Source of the DNA: Alkalicella caledoniensis
GTDB lineage: Bacteria > Bacillota > Proteinivoracia > Proteinivoracales > Proteinivoracaceae
Assembly (NCBI RefSeq): GCF_014467015.1
Contig: NZ_CP058559.1
Span: 434,001-498,000, forward strand
Length of the DNA stretch: 64,000 bases
Reading direction: 5' to 3'
In this document: positions 45,474 through 54,081 of the stretch, in pieces
Layout of the letters: each line of letters begins with the position of its first letter
Numbering within the stretch: the first letter of the stretch is position 1
Translations under genes and position numbers: made by a program
Notes under the pieces: model-generated
Database searches by the model: none
What the model was told of the DNA's origin: nothing
What the model saw: only the letters and a program-made list of their open reading frames with translations

Positions 45474-46638
45474 ATATCACTGTTTTCTTAACTAAATCAA
45501 AAGCCTCAGCACAAAGAAGACCTCTATCCACCATAGGTTTAATGATTTTTATGGCCGTATAAGGGTCATCACCCTTTCTATATGGCCTCTCTTCTGTTAG
45601 AGCTTGATATATATCACAGATACCTAGTATTCTATCATATAAGGTAAGATGTTCACCATTTAAACCCTGGGCATAACCACTTCCATCTAATTTTTCATGA
45701 TGACTACTGGCAATCTTATTGATTTGATGAAATCCTTCAATTCCACCTAGAATGTAATTAGTATAATAAACATGGCTTTTAATTATTTTAAACTCATCAT
45801 TACTTAACTTACCTGGTTTTTCAAGGATTTCTTTGGGAACAGCAATTTTACCAATGTCATGTAAAAGAGCAGCAGTGGAAAGTAAGCTGATGTCATTTGT
45901 AAAGTTGTTTTTAATGGCTACATTTCTTACAATCTCTGCTAATCCAGTTGAGTGTGTTGATGTGAACCTACTTTTACTATCGATTATCCTTCCAAATACA
46001 TTGGCTATGGATAAAAGTTCATTTTCATCAATGTTACTGTAGGACTTACTCATATCACTTATCTTCTCAGTTACGTACTGGAAATTATCATTCTCAATAT
46101 CTAACCAGAAGCTATCTTGTTTAGATAAGCTCTGGAAGGCTTGTACGGTTTCGGGGTTGAATAATTTCCCCTGGTTTTTGTTAACATAATCTTTCAAAGA
46201 CTCTATTTGGGTATATATTTTCTTACCTTTGTTAATTCTTATGTCAACTTCATCGGATAAGTAAATAATTTGAGACTCCAGTGGTATCTCCGATCCTTTC
46301 AAGTAGTTGGGCCCAGTTCCATCATAGTTTTCATGATGAAACTTAATTATTTTATCTGTCTTTTTGGGTACTGGTAACAGGCTTACAAGCTCGCTTCCCA
46401 AATCGCAGTGACTCTTTACCCTATTTATTAGAAAATGTTCCTCAGATAGAGTTTTAGTTACTCCTATGTCATGTAGAAGACCTGAAAAATACAATTCTGC
46501 TAGATTTGAAAGACCTAGTTTTTCACCTAACCTAAAACTAATATACGCCGTTCTTTTAGCATGGCTTAAAACTCTATTTTCACCTAAATCAAGTGCTAAA
46601 GAAAATGCTGATAATAATTGCGTAAAATTTACGTTCAA
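45472..46638 (-). CDS. Tandem HD/HD-GYP domain phosphohydrolase
   Basis: 388 residues with two HD-type domains. The N-terminal one (about 20-130) has HAKRTAYIS and LLHDIGVTK; the C-terminal HD-GYP (about 215-385) has HSTGLAEIV, LLHDIGKIAVP, HHEKLDGSGYAQGL and DIYQALTEERPYR. HD-GYP proteins split cyclic di-GMP. Here the GYP motif reads SGYAQGL, close to consensus DGSGYP with Ala for Pro. No signal peptide or receiver domain. It follows the membrane-protein gene upstream with two bases between, forming one operon. Confidence 0.88.
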   Translation of the reverse strand: MNVNFTQLLSAFSLALDLGENRVLSHAKRTAYISFRLGEKLGLSNLAELYFSGLLHDIGVTKTLSEEHFLINRVKSHCDLGSELVSLLPVPKKTDKIIKFHHENYDGTGPNYLKGSEIPLESQIIYLSDEVDIRINKGKKIYTQIESLKDYVNKNQGKLFNPETVQAFQSLSKQDSFWLDIENDNFQYVTEKISDMSKSYSNIDENELLSIANVFGRIIDSKSRFTSTHSTGLAEIVRNVAIKNNFTNDISLLSTAALLHDIGKIAVPKEILEKPGKLSNDEFKIIKSHVYYTNYILGGIEGFHQINKIASSHHEKLDGSGYAQGLNGEHLTLYDRILGICDIYQALTEERPYRKGDDPYTAIKIIKPMVDRGLLCAEAFDLVKKTVI

Positions 46639-46640
46639 TA

Positions 46641-47279
46641 CTACTTCCTCCTCTTAAATATTACTATTGTTAATATTATTGTGATGATGTAAGGTATTGC
46701 CTTTAAACCTAACCGGAAAATCGTTACCACAATATTTGGGTTTATTACTTCTGTTTGGATAGTAATTGATATCTGCTCAGTATTGTTCACCCTATCATAA
46801 AAAATGTATTGATATTGCAAATCTATTACATAAGAAAACTTTCCTGTTTTAGCAGAGTAATCAGGTACGGGATTGGTCAATGATATATAAGTTGAATCCT
46901 CTGAATTTGCTATGCCAGCCACTTTTATATATGGGTTTAAGTTACTCACTATATTACCTTGAGAGTTAACAATAGTAACATTTGGCGTAGGTGTAAATAT
47001 AAGTCCATCTTTCCTTAAGTTTTCCACCACTAAAAGTATATCATTTGAATACTGACCCTTCCTAGAAACAAATGTGGTTCCATCATCTGAAATCCTATTT
47101 TTATCAGAGTAGATTATATCTACCTTAACGAATTCGTCCTGAAAGACTGTGTAATAAGCAACATCTCCTTGCCTTGGCTGAAAAGCTCTATCACTTATCA
47201 GTTTAATTCCAAGCAAGGAAAGGATAATAATACCCACTAATGATAGTAGAAGAAAATCCTTTCTATTATTCCTCCCCAT
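46641..47279 (-). CDS. Hypothetical membrane protein with extracytoplasmic beta-domain
   Basis: 212 residues: one helix near the N-terminus (9-27), an outside domain rich in predicted strands (35-175, no cysteine), and a second helix at the C-terminus (about 188-208) ending in FKRRK. Family not recognised. Tight linkage to the HD-GYP gene (two bases) suggests it might supply the outside or membrane signal for cyclic-nucleotide turnover; that is inference. A run of G before the ATG (GGGGGGAGC) is the ribosome-binding site. Confidence 0.7.
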   Translation of the reverse strand: MGRNNRKDFLLLSLVGIIILSLLGIKLISDRAFQPRQGDVAYYTVFQDEFVKVDIIYSDKNRISDDGTTFVSRKGQYSNDILLVVENLRKDGLIFTPTPNVTIVNSQGNIVSNLNPYIKVAGIANSEDSTYISLTNPVPDYSAKTGKFSYVIDLQYQYIFYDRVNNTEQISITIQTEVINPNIVVTIFRLGLKAIPYIITIILTIVIFKRRK

Positions 47280-47445
47280 AAGCTCCCCCCCAATTGTTTG
47301 TTATTATTAATTCTATTCATAGCCACTAATTTCCTGCTTCAAATTTCCCAAAAAATAAATAAGAAGTAGGATTTGGCTAGTGTTATCCCAGTTTTTTGAA
47401 TTACGGCCAAAGGGTTAGATATAAGGGGTCAATCAAACAGTAAAA

Positions 47446-47486
47446 TCAAAAGCCTCGGAAAATTCTCCAAGGCTTTCGATTTTACA
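47446..47486 (-). terminator. Intrinsic terminator after thiI
   Basis: Minus-strand AAATCGAAAGCCTTGGA pairs with TCCGAGGCTTTTGATTT; it includes the thiI stop codon and ends in TTTT. Confidence 0.8.
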
Positions 47487-48660
47487 TGTCAACGGTAAAC
47501 TCTTCTATTTTTATGCTCTCTATAGCTTCTGCTACTAGTCTATCTACTTCTAGTTCCTTTTCTGCTTCTAGACACTGCCTAAGTGTTGGCCTTGTTTTAG
47601 GATGTTTAGGAACGAAAACCGTGCAGCAGTCTTCATAGGGTAAAATTGATGTTTCGAAAGTATCTATAATCTTTGCCTTCTCTATTATTTCTATTTTGTC
47701 CATGGTGATTAGAGGCCTTATTACAGGTATATCAACCACTTCATTTATGACATTCATACTTTCAAGGGTTTGACTTGCAACTTGGGCAACATTTTCACCT
47801 GTTATAAGCACCAAAGAGTCACGTTTTTTTGCATAACCTTCAGCGATTCTAAACATAAATCTTCTCATAATAGTTATGATCATATCTTCAGGACATTTCA
47901 TCTTAATTTCTTTTTGTATTTCAGTGAAATGAACGGTATGTAGTTTAACTTTACCACAGTATGTGGCAAGCTTTTTACATAGGTCATCTACTTTATCCTT
48001 AGCTCTTTGACTAGTAAATGGGAAACTATGAAAGTGTAACCCGTCCACTAATATTCCACGTTTAGCAGCTAACCAAAAGGCAACAGGGCTATCAATCCCC
48101 CCTGAAAGGAGACATAAACCTTTACCTGTAACCCCTATTGGAAGTCCTCCAAAGGCATTTACCCTCTCACAATAAATAAACACATCTTCACTTCTGATTT
48201 CTACTCCTACCTCTATTTGTGGGTTGTGAATATCAACTTTTAGAATTTCGTCAAACTCTCGCAGTATGGCTCCACCTAAGATTTGATTCATGTCCATGGA
48301 TTTAACGGGGAATGTCTTGTCAGCCCTTCTTGTTTCCACTTTAAATGTCTTAGGAATCTTCGGATCAATTGTTTTCTTTAGTAGTTCTAAGCAAGCATTT
48401 TTTATCTGTTCTTCATCCCTTGAAACTCTGATGGCAGGACTTAATGATACAATACCAAAAACTTTCCTTAAAGCCTCTAAAAGTTCTTCACTATCATCTA
48501 AAACAGGTACATATAACCTTCCGTATCTAATTTCAACCTTCCTCGGTTTTAAGTGAGCAATATTTTCCCTAATTCTTTGGGTTAGTGTATGTACAAAGAA
48601 ATTCCTATTCTTTCCTTTTAAACTTATTTCTCCATAACGTACTAAAATTACATCATACAT
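47482..48660 (-). CDS. thiI: tRNA 4-thiouridine sulfurtransferase ThiI
   Basis: 392 residues: ferredoxin-like and THUMP domains (1-165) then a PP-loop ATPase with LLSGGIDSPVA (about 184-194). It makes 4-thiouridine at tRNA position 8. It lacks the C-terminal rhodanese domain of E. coli ThiI, as in Bacillus, where a dedicated cysteine desulfurase hands over sulfur. Such a desulfurase gene lies 21 bases upstream. GAAGGAGAGAG precedes ATG. Confidence 0.95.
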   Translation of the reverse strand: MYDVILVRYGEISLKGKNRNFFVHTLTQRIRENIAHLKPRKVEIRYGRLYVPVLDDSEELLEALRKVFGIVSLSPAIRVSRDEEQIKNACLELLKKTIDPKIPKTFKVETRRADKTFPVKSMDMNQILGGAILREFDEILKVDIHNPQIEVGVEIRSEDVFIYCERVNAFGGLPIGVTGKGLCLLSGGIDSPVAFWLAAKRGILVDGLHFHSFPFTSQRAKDKVDDLCKKLATYCGKVKLHTVHFTEIQKEIKMKCPEDMIITIMRRFMFRIAEGYAKKRDSLVLITGENVAQVASQTLESMNVINEVVDIPVIRPLITMDKIEIIEKAKIIDTFETSILPYEDCCTVFVPKHPKTRPTLRQCLEAEKELEVDRLVAEAIESIKIEEFTVDM

Positions 48661-48681
48661 TTTTACTCTCTCCTTCTATAC

Positions 48682-49842
48682 TTAAGCCATAAACAAGCTT
48701 AGTTCATTGACAGCTTCAATAATCTTTTCCACTGCGTAACATACATCATCTTCGTTATTATATCTAGAAAAGCTGATTCGTATTGCACCTTCGATATATT
48801 CCTTTGGAACATCTATGGCTTTAAGTACATGACTTGTACCTTGTTGTTTAGATGAGCAGGCTGAGCCTGTGGATACAAACACGCCCTTACTCTCAAGTGC
48901 GTGAACTAACACTTCTCCCTTTAATCCTCTAAAGGCCGTATTTAATATGTGTGGAGCTGAATAATCTAGGGGAGTCAGAAGTAATGCATCTTTGGTAGAT
49001 CCTTTTATCTTATCCCAGACATAATTTCTGAGCTTTGAAATTTTAGTAGTATCTTGTTTGTTATTTGCAAATATTTTCTCACATGCCTTTGCCATAGCGT
49101 AAAAACCTGGTACATTTTCAGTGCCGGACCTAAGGCCAATTTGTTGGCCTCCACCTAACATTATGGGTGCTATTTTGAGCTTGTCTTTAACATAAAGTGC
49201 CCCCACCCCTTTTGGTCCATGAAGTTTGTGGCTACTTAGTGATAGTAAGCTAATGTTACTAGCTAAAAGATCTATATCTATTTTCCCATAGCCTTGAACT
49301 GCATCAACATGGAATATACATAAAGGATTATTTGCTTTGATTTGCTGGCCTATTTCCCATAGAGGCTGTTCTGTGCCAATTTCATTGTTAACCACCATAA
49401 TGGATACCAAAATAGTTTCTCTGTTCAACTCAGTTTTTAACTGTTCTAAATTAACTACTCCACTTTCATCAACATCTAAATATATAACTTCAAATCCCAG
49501 TGACTCATAGTATTTAAATATCTCTAAGACAGATGGATGTTCGATTTTTGTTGTGATAATTTTATTGCCACGGTTTCTAAAAGCATTTATAGTGCCATGG
49601 ATTGCAATATTGTTACTTTCGGTTCCACCAGAAGTAAATAGGATCTCTTGGGGTTTGGCCTTTAAAGTATTTGCCACAATTGACTTCGCTTCTTTTAGTT
49701 TTTTTTCACTTTCCACACCCAATTGATGAAGGGAAGACGGGTTGCCGTAATATTTTTTCATTGTTTCATAATATGTATCTAACACCTTTGGATCCATAAA
49801 GGTAGTAGAGCTGTTATCAAGATAAACTTCTTTATATGTCAT
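48682..49842 (-). CDS. nifS: NifS-type cysteine desulfurase partner of ThiI
   Basis: 386-residue PLP enzyme that takes sulfur from cysteine. PLP lysine is in LSSHKLHGPKG, the mobile catalytic Cys in STGSACSSKQQGTSH; the short loop and SSKQQ pattern place it in class II-like NifS/IscS desulfurases. The ATG at 49842 is used because GAGGTGGG lies upstream; an in-frame GTG four codons earlier is within that site. The nifS-thiI pair mirrors Bacillus nifZ-thiI and points to tRNA thiolation. Confidence 0.93.
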   Translation of the reverse strand: MTYKEVYLDNSSTTFMDPKVLDTYYETMKKYYGNPSSLHQLGVESEKKLKEAKSIVANTLKAKPQEILFTSGGTESNNIAIHGTINAFRNRGNKIITTKIEHPSVLEIFKYYESLGFEVIYLDVDESGVVNLEQLKTELNRETILVSIMVVNNEIGTEQPLWEIGQQIKANNPLCIFHVDAVQGYGKIDIDLLASNISLLSLSSHKLHGPKGVGALYVKDKLKIAPIMLGGGQQIGLRSGTENVPGFYAMAKACEKIFANNKQDTTKISKLRNYVWDKIKGSTKDALLLTPLDYSAPHILNTAFRGLKGEVLVHALESKGVFVSTGSACSSKQQGTSHVLKAIDVPKEYIEGAIRISFSRYNNEDDVCYAVEKIIEAVNELSLFMA

Positions 49843-49903
49843 ATTCTTGCCCACCTCAAATAATTTTCTCTCATTAATTTACCATATTATCTTAAAAAGA
49901 GCA

Positions 49904-49935
49904 AAAAAAAGCCCCGAATATTTCGGAGCTTTGAT
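49904..49935 (-). terminator. Intrinsic terminator after solute-binding protein gene
   Basis: Minus-strand AAAGCTCCGAA-ATAT-TTCGGGGCTTTTTTTT, one G-U in the stem and eight T. Confidence 0.88.
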
Positions 49936-49969
49936 TACTAACAATTATTTTTCCTATATATAAACTCTT

Positions 49970-51319
49970 TTAATTTGTGTTTAACTCATTGAAAAAAGTA
50001 CCCACATCCTTTTTGCCTTGCCAAAATTCATCTAGTAGAACTTGAATAGCTTGAATTCCTTCTTGTTCTGCTTTTATGTTTTCAAAATACCTACTATACA
50101 TGGGCTTTCCATGGATTGCAGATAGTTGTACCGAACGGTTACTAAAATCATCTAGACCATTTTTGTTACTCCAGGTTTTCGTTAAGCTTTCTTTAGCAGG
50201 TATGAATCCTGGAGCCTGTGAAAACTCTAGACTATATATCTCAGCCAAATGGTTTATAATCTCCACAACTAACTTAGAATGATCTTCTCCTTTATAACTA
50301 CCTTGACTAAATGGAATGGCGGAAACTGTGCTCATGGCGTAACGCTGAGTATAGTCCCTTTTGTGGGGATATGGCATTAAGAAAGTATTTATTTCTTTCG
50401 TACTTCCTGCACCTTTAATTTCACTTCCCTTAAGCTTTTCATTTCTCTCTAGGGTCTCTGCCACCAACCAAGTATCTATTCCACCTATAATGCCTACCTC
50501 ACCATGCCAAAAGTCCACTAACCACCTGGGGTTATAGCTTAGAAAACCTTGTTCTAAATATGTGTTTAAAGATACATACATGTCAATCATAGTTTGGCCA
50601 TACCAATTTAAACTACTTCCATTCATAACATTGTTTACGTCACCTTGAACCAGTAAACTAGATGTAAAAACACCTTTATAGTCCATTACGTTCATAGGTT
50701 TCTTATTTGTAGATTTTATATCTGATAAAAGTTTTTCAAGTTCCTCAAAGGTCCATCCATTTACAGCTATACCAATAATGTCTTCAAACTGTTCAATTAT
50801 CTCCAAATTGGCAATTAGCATCTCAGGTTTTGCAATTAAAGGGTACCCTATGTAATCTTCATTATATTTTACATATTCTAGGGGACCGTTAAGGAAGGTC
50901 CCATCATCTAGTTGCATGTATTTATTTATGGGAATTTGTAACTCAGTATCAATAAAAGGTGTTCCATACCAATCAATAACAATGTCTGCCATATTTTTTT
51001 TCTTGATACCTGTAGTGATTTTTTTGGTATACTCTTCCTCTGATAGGAGTTTCACTTCAAGTTGAACATTGGAATATTTTTCTTGCAAACTTACTGCTAT
51101 CTCATTCCACACCCTCTGTTGATCTTCTTCAAGTATAAAGAAGTTAGGGTTTTTTAAATCCCATATCTCAATAACATAGTTTTTATTTTCATTTATGGAT
51201 ACATCTGGATTATAATTCCTTTGATCAATCCTTTGATAGCCAAAGTAAAAATAAACACCTAAACCTAACAAAATAATCATGGACAATGCTACACCAACTC
51301 TTATTATCTTAGCCAACAC
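49970..51319 (-). CDS. Membrane-anchored extracellular solute-binding protein
   Basis: 449 residues: an N-terminal hydrophobic helix (10-28) without a lipobox Cys, followed by a family 1-type solute-binding fold (VIEIWDLKNPNFF, DIVIDWYGTPF, VGIIGGIDTW). Such proteins usually deliver sugars or other solutes to ABC permeases, yet no permease or ATPase gene is nearby. It starts seven bases after the L,D-transpeptidase gene, so the two share an operon. It may be a cell-wall ligand sensor rather than a transport component; that is inference. Confidence 0.82.
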   Translation of the reverse strand: MLAKIIRVGVALSMIILLGLGVYFYFGYQRIDQRNYNPDVSINENKNYVIEIWDLKNPNFFILEEDQQRVWNEIAVSLQEKYSNVQLEVKLLSEEEYTKKITTGIKKKNMADIVIDWYGTPFIDTELQIPINKYMQLDDGTFLNGPLEYVKYNEDYIGYPLIAKPEMLIANLEIIEQFEDIIGIAVNGWTFEELEKLLSDIKSTNKKPMNVMDYKGVFTSSLLVQGDVNNVMNGSSLNWYGQTMIDMYVSLNTYLEQGFLSYNPRWLVDFWHGEVGIIGGIDTWLVAETLERNEKLKGSEIKGAGSTKEINTFLMPYPHKRDYTQRYAMSTVSAIPFSQGSYKGEDHSKLVVEIINHLAEIYSLEFSQAPGFIPAKESLTKTWSNKNGLDDFSNRSVQLSAIHGKPMYSRYFENIKAEQEGIQAIQVLLDEFWQGKKDVGTFFNELNTN

Positions 51320-51326
51320 TCATCAC

Positions 51327-52304
51327 CTACCTTAACCCTAACAAATAAATCATATTTTCATCAACAATACCTGTTTCCGGCAACCTATAATGCCTTTGGA
51401 AATTCTTTACTTGTTTTTCTGTTTCATCAAGGAATTTCGATGTTCCACCACCAGGAGAAAAGCCATAATCCCTTAAGGCCCTTTGTACGTATACTACATC
51501 TTGACCTACCATACCTTTTTTATATTCTGTACGAAAGGTAGGCGGCCATCTATCAGAAATAACAGAAACAGGTGTCCCAACTTCCACCCACTCATATAAC
51601 CTTTCAACATCCTTATTATATAACCTTATACAGCCTGCACTTTGAGCATGACCTATTGCTCCAGGATTATTTGTTCCATGGATTCCATATCCTCCCCATG
51701 GGCAACTTAGCCTCATCCATCTAGTCCCAAATCCATTGTTGGGCATATAAGATTTATCAACTATGGTCCAGTCCCCTACAGGGGATGGGTCCTTTGCTGT
51801 ACCGATGGTTATTGGAAATGTTACGTATTCTTCACCGTCACTATAAAGTGTTAGCTTGAACTTATCAATGTCAACTACAATTTTTAACTCGCCTTTTGGA
51901 GGCTCTTTTTCCTCTGTTTCTGTATGGGTATCCCCTATGTATAATGCTTCTAGTAATTCTACATTTACAATCCCATCTGGTTCTATTCCTAGGTCTTGTT
52001 GGGCACTTCTAACTGCTTCAACGATGCTACCTGTGTATACGCCGTTTATTTCACCGTCGTAGTAGCCCATTCTTTCTAATTGTATCTGTATCTCTGCAAC
52101 ATCATGACCTTGTAGTGGAGGGTCTTGTGGAATAAGGACCCTATCGGTTTCACAAACACACATATGGTCTATTCCAGCAGTTGTAGGTTTAATTGCTTTA
52201 TCTAAACTGAAAAGAACTCCAAAGCCAACTACTACAAGCAACAAAACAATTATGAAGTAAAAAATTAGCTTCTCTTTATTTAATACTAAAAACAACTCAT
52301 TCAC
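51327..52304 (-). CDS. L,D-transpeptidase with two peptidoglycan-binding domains
   Basis: 325 residues: N-terminal membrane helix (13-33), a PG_binding_1 domain (about 60-120), a YkuD L,D-transpeptidase domain (about 145-255) with catalytic motif IHGTNNP ... SAGCIRL (nucleophile Cys), and a second PG_binding_1 domain (about 262-322). It forms 3-3 cross-links in peptidoglycan outside the membrane. Motifs intact. Its 5' leader (52305-52530) has an intrinsic terminator about 60 bases before the ATG, implying control by termination. Confidence 0.93.
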   Translation of the reverse strand: MNELFLVLNKEKLIFYFIIVLLLVVVGFGVLFSLDKAIKPTTAGIDHMCVCETDRVLIPQDPPLQGHDVAEIQIQLERMGYYDGEINGVYTGSIVEAVRSAQQDLGIEPDGIVNVELLEALYIGDTHTETEEKEPPKGELKIVVDIDKFKLTLYSDGEEYVTFPITIGTAKDPSPVGDWTIVDKSYMPNNGFGTRWMRLSCPWGGYGIHGTNNPGAIGHAQSAGCIRLYNKDVERLYEWVEVGTPVSVISDRWPPTFRTEYKKGMVGQDVVYVQRALRDYGFSPGGGTSKFLDETEKQVKNFQRHYRLPETGIVDENMIYLLGLR

Positions 52305-52361
52305 CCCCTAGATTCCTATTTAAAGTTATTCAGTAATACTTAATATAATTCATACAAAAAT

Positions 52362-52384
52362 AAAAAAAATGTCGAATGACATTT
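52362..52384 (-). terminator. Terminator in the leader of the L,D-transpeptidase gene
   Basis: Minus-strand AAATGTC-ATTC-GACATTT (52367-52384) followed by eight T, located upstream of the coding region rather than downstream of one. It would stop transcription before the L,D-transpeptidase unless disrupted. Confidence 0.75.
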
Positions 52385-52530
52385 CAGTTTACGAAAAGAT
52401 AACTTAATTTGGTAGGGGATGGCCTTGTACCCTCCTGATCTTCAAAAGCTGCTAGACTTTCATACTGTCAGGCCATACACGAGGTAATCTCAACGGAAGA
52501 AAGGGCGAGGAAGGACGTATTGAGAGCAAA
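52385..52530 (-). ncRNA. Candidate structured leader or small RNA, identity unknown
   Basis: GC-richer than the surroundings. Pairings include ATGGCCT (52419-52425) with AGGCCAT (about 52470-52476) and TCTCAA (about 52487) with TTGAGA (about 52521). On the minus strand it ends in the terminator at 52362-52384. It does not match the cores I know for SRP RNA, c-di-AMP, c-di-GMP, lysine, SAM, TPP, cobalamin or T-box RNAs. Direction is uncertain because a bidirectional terminator lies at its other end. Confidence 0.4.
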
Positions 52531-52574
52531 AAACTACCACTAAAAAGGCCAAAGAGCTTTTTAGTGGTAGTTTT
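52527..52574. terminator. Bidirectional terminator after hsp20
   Basis: AAAACTACCACTAAAA/TTTTAGTGGTAGTTTT (52531-52574), T-rich on both sides; the hsp20 stop codon lies within the stem. Confidence 0.85.
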
Positions 52575-52920
52575 GGTTTTTTGGCATATGCACTACTAGT
52601 ACACCATCTTCATAATACAGTTCTGTTTCATCACTTAAGATATCGGCGGTAATTGGAACTTGTCTAAATATTTTTCCCATTTTACGTTCCATGATTCTAA
52701 ATTCTTCTCCATGGTTATAAATAGCTTCGCCTTTCCTTTCGCCCCTTATGATAACACTATCATCTGCAATGAGAATATCCATGTCATCAAAGTGCACACC
52801 GGGAATATCAGCAGCTATTCTGAGATATTCATGTGTTTCTACTACGTCCACATCAGGTTCAAAGGCAGGTGTTAAATCTAAATGTTCTCGAACTTTTCTT
52901 CTTATTATGGCTCTACCCAT
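52561..52920 (-). CDS. Small heat shock protein, Hsp20/alpha-crystallin family
   Basis: 119 residues, compact: short N-terminal arm (1-24), alpha-crystallin domain (25-112) with EYLRIAADIPGVHFDDMDI, SVIIRGERKG and the terminal YYEDGVLVVHMPK. The usual IxI anchor after the domain is missing, and the protein is shorter than the common 140-150 residues. ATP-independent holdase. It lies 11 bases after splB, so the two are likely co-transcribed, perhaps as a spore protection unit. Confidence 0.9.
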   Translation of the reverse strand: MGRAIIRRKVREHLDLTPAFEPDVDVVETHEYLRIAADIPGVHFDDMDILIADDSVIIRGERKGEAIYNHGEEFRIMERKMGKIFRQVPITADILSDETELYYEDGVLVVHMPKNQNYH

Positions 52921-52931
52921 GCTTTCACCTC

Positions 52932-53942
52932 CTAGACTAAGTACAGTATTTGTGCTTTTGGAAAGAGTTTTTCTATATTCTCCCTAAAAAATACCTCAAC
53001 CTTTTCATAATCTGCCTTTTTATATACGTATTTAGTATAACCAAACTGACCAAACTTTAATTTTCGCTGAGAATCGTCCATGGGCAAATTAGTTTGTGGA
53101 AAAACTTCTAAAATATTATCTTTTGCCCTTGTGGTATACCGATGGGTTATTAGTTCAAATGACAAAGATGGTACGGGGTGAAGGCTTTCCTTTAGCTTAA
53201 TTAACAAACTCATATAGTCCTCTTGCCAACCATCATATAAAAATATGGGAGCAATAAGAAAACCCATGGGATAACCGGCTTGGGAAATTTTGTTAGCAGC
53301 TTTTATTCTGGCAGTGGAATTTGCTGTTCCTTTTTCATATTCTTTAATTACTTTTTCAGTATTTAAGCTAAAGCGAAAAGTTGTATTGTTGTTATGGGGA
53401 ACATTTAACAGTGTGTCCACATCGGTAAACTTTGTTACAAAACGAAAGCGGGCCTTTCTTTCTTTTCCGAAATATGTTATAGCTTTTCTTAGTGAATTTG
53501 TATATGGCTCCACAGCTAAAGGATCCGATGTAGCTGCACCTTCAAATATAGTGATATCTTCCCGTTCTTCAATGTATTTTTGGGCCTGATTAAGTATTTC
53601 ATCAGTATTAACATATACTTTTATGTACGGTCTTTTTCCGAGGGTAGTTTGTAGGTAACAGTATTCGCAAAGCCCTGGGCAACTGCTAACTAAAGGAAGT
53701 TGGTAGTGGGCAGATGGTTTACAGGTTTGGAACTTCAAGCTCTTTCTAACAGCCACAACCATTGTCTTTTTGGCTTCAACATAACCTTCACTTATGTTAT
53801 CACTGTCAACTCCTGTAACCCTTGAGCTTTTAAGTTTTCGCACTTCTACGCCTTCCATATTTGTAAATAATTCGAATAATTCTTTTCCTAACTGATAATC
53901 AAAAGAATCCGGCTCAAATAATACCCGCTTTGGTTTAAACAT
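52932..53942 (-). CDS. splB: Spore photoproduct lyase (radical SAM)
   Basis: 336-residue radical SAM enzyme that reverses the UV-induced thymine dimer of spore DNA during germination. The atypical cluster motif is C88-x3-C92-x2-C95 (CPGLCEYC); family segments YLQTTLGKRPY, FRFSLNTE and FGQFGYTKYVY follow. The Cys expected near position 141 of the B. subtilis enzyme (in a CTSD context) is Ala137 here (GAATSDP), while Cys74 is present. A clear start ATG has AGGAGAA upstream. First gene of the splB-hsp20 unit. Confidence 0.94.
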   Translation of the reverse strand: MFKPKRVLFEPDSFDYQLGKELFELFTNMEGVEVRKLKSSRVTGVDSDNISEGYVEAKKTMVVAVRKSLKFQTCKPSAHYQLPLVSSCPGLCEYCYLQTTLGKRPYIKVYVNTDEILNQAQKYIEEREDITIFEGAATSDPLAVEPYTNSLRKAITYFGKERKARFRFVTKFTDVDTLLNVPHNNNTTFRFSLNTEKVIKEYEKGTANSTARIKAANKISQAGYPMGFLIAPIFLYDGWQEDYMSLLIKLKESLHPVPSLSFELITHRYTTRAKDNILEVFPQTNLPMDDSQRKLKFGQFGYTKYVYKKADYEKVEVFFRENIEKLFPKAQILYLV

Positions 53943-54050
53943 TTCAGATTCTCCTTTTTTTGTTAGTATATCCGAGTTTTTTATTTTTTAGTTTATCAGC
54001 ATAGTAAAAAGCGTATAAATCTATCCTTTACCTTAAACCTTAATTACAAC

Positions 54051-54073
54051 AAAAAAGCGCCATAGGGGCGCGA
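54051..54073 (-). terminator. Intrinsic terminator after GerMN gene
   Basis: Minus-strand GCGCCCC-TAT-GGCGC (54057-54071) followed by six T. Confidence 0.88.
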
Positions 54074-54081
54074 ATTTTGAG

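Noticed and set aside
52385-52530. SRP RNA, known riboswitch, or a transposase remnant
   Set aside because: The conserved SRP tetraloop region (GGTCCGGAAGGAAGC) and the cores of common riboswitches are missing. Short readable peptides exist on both strands but break at stops, so no protein remnant can be claimed.
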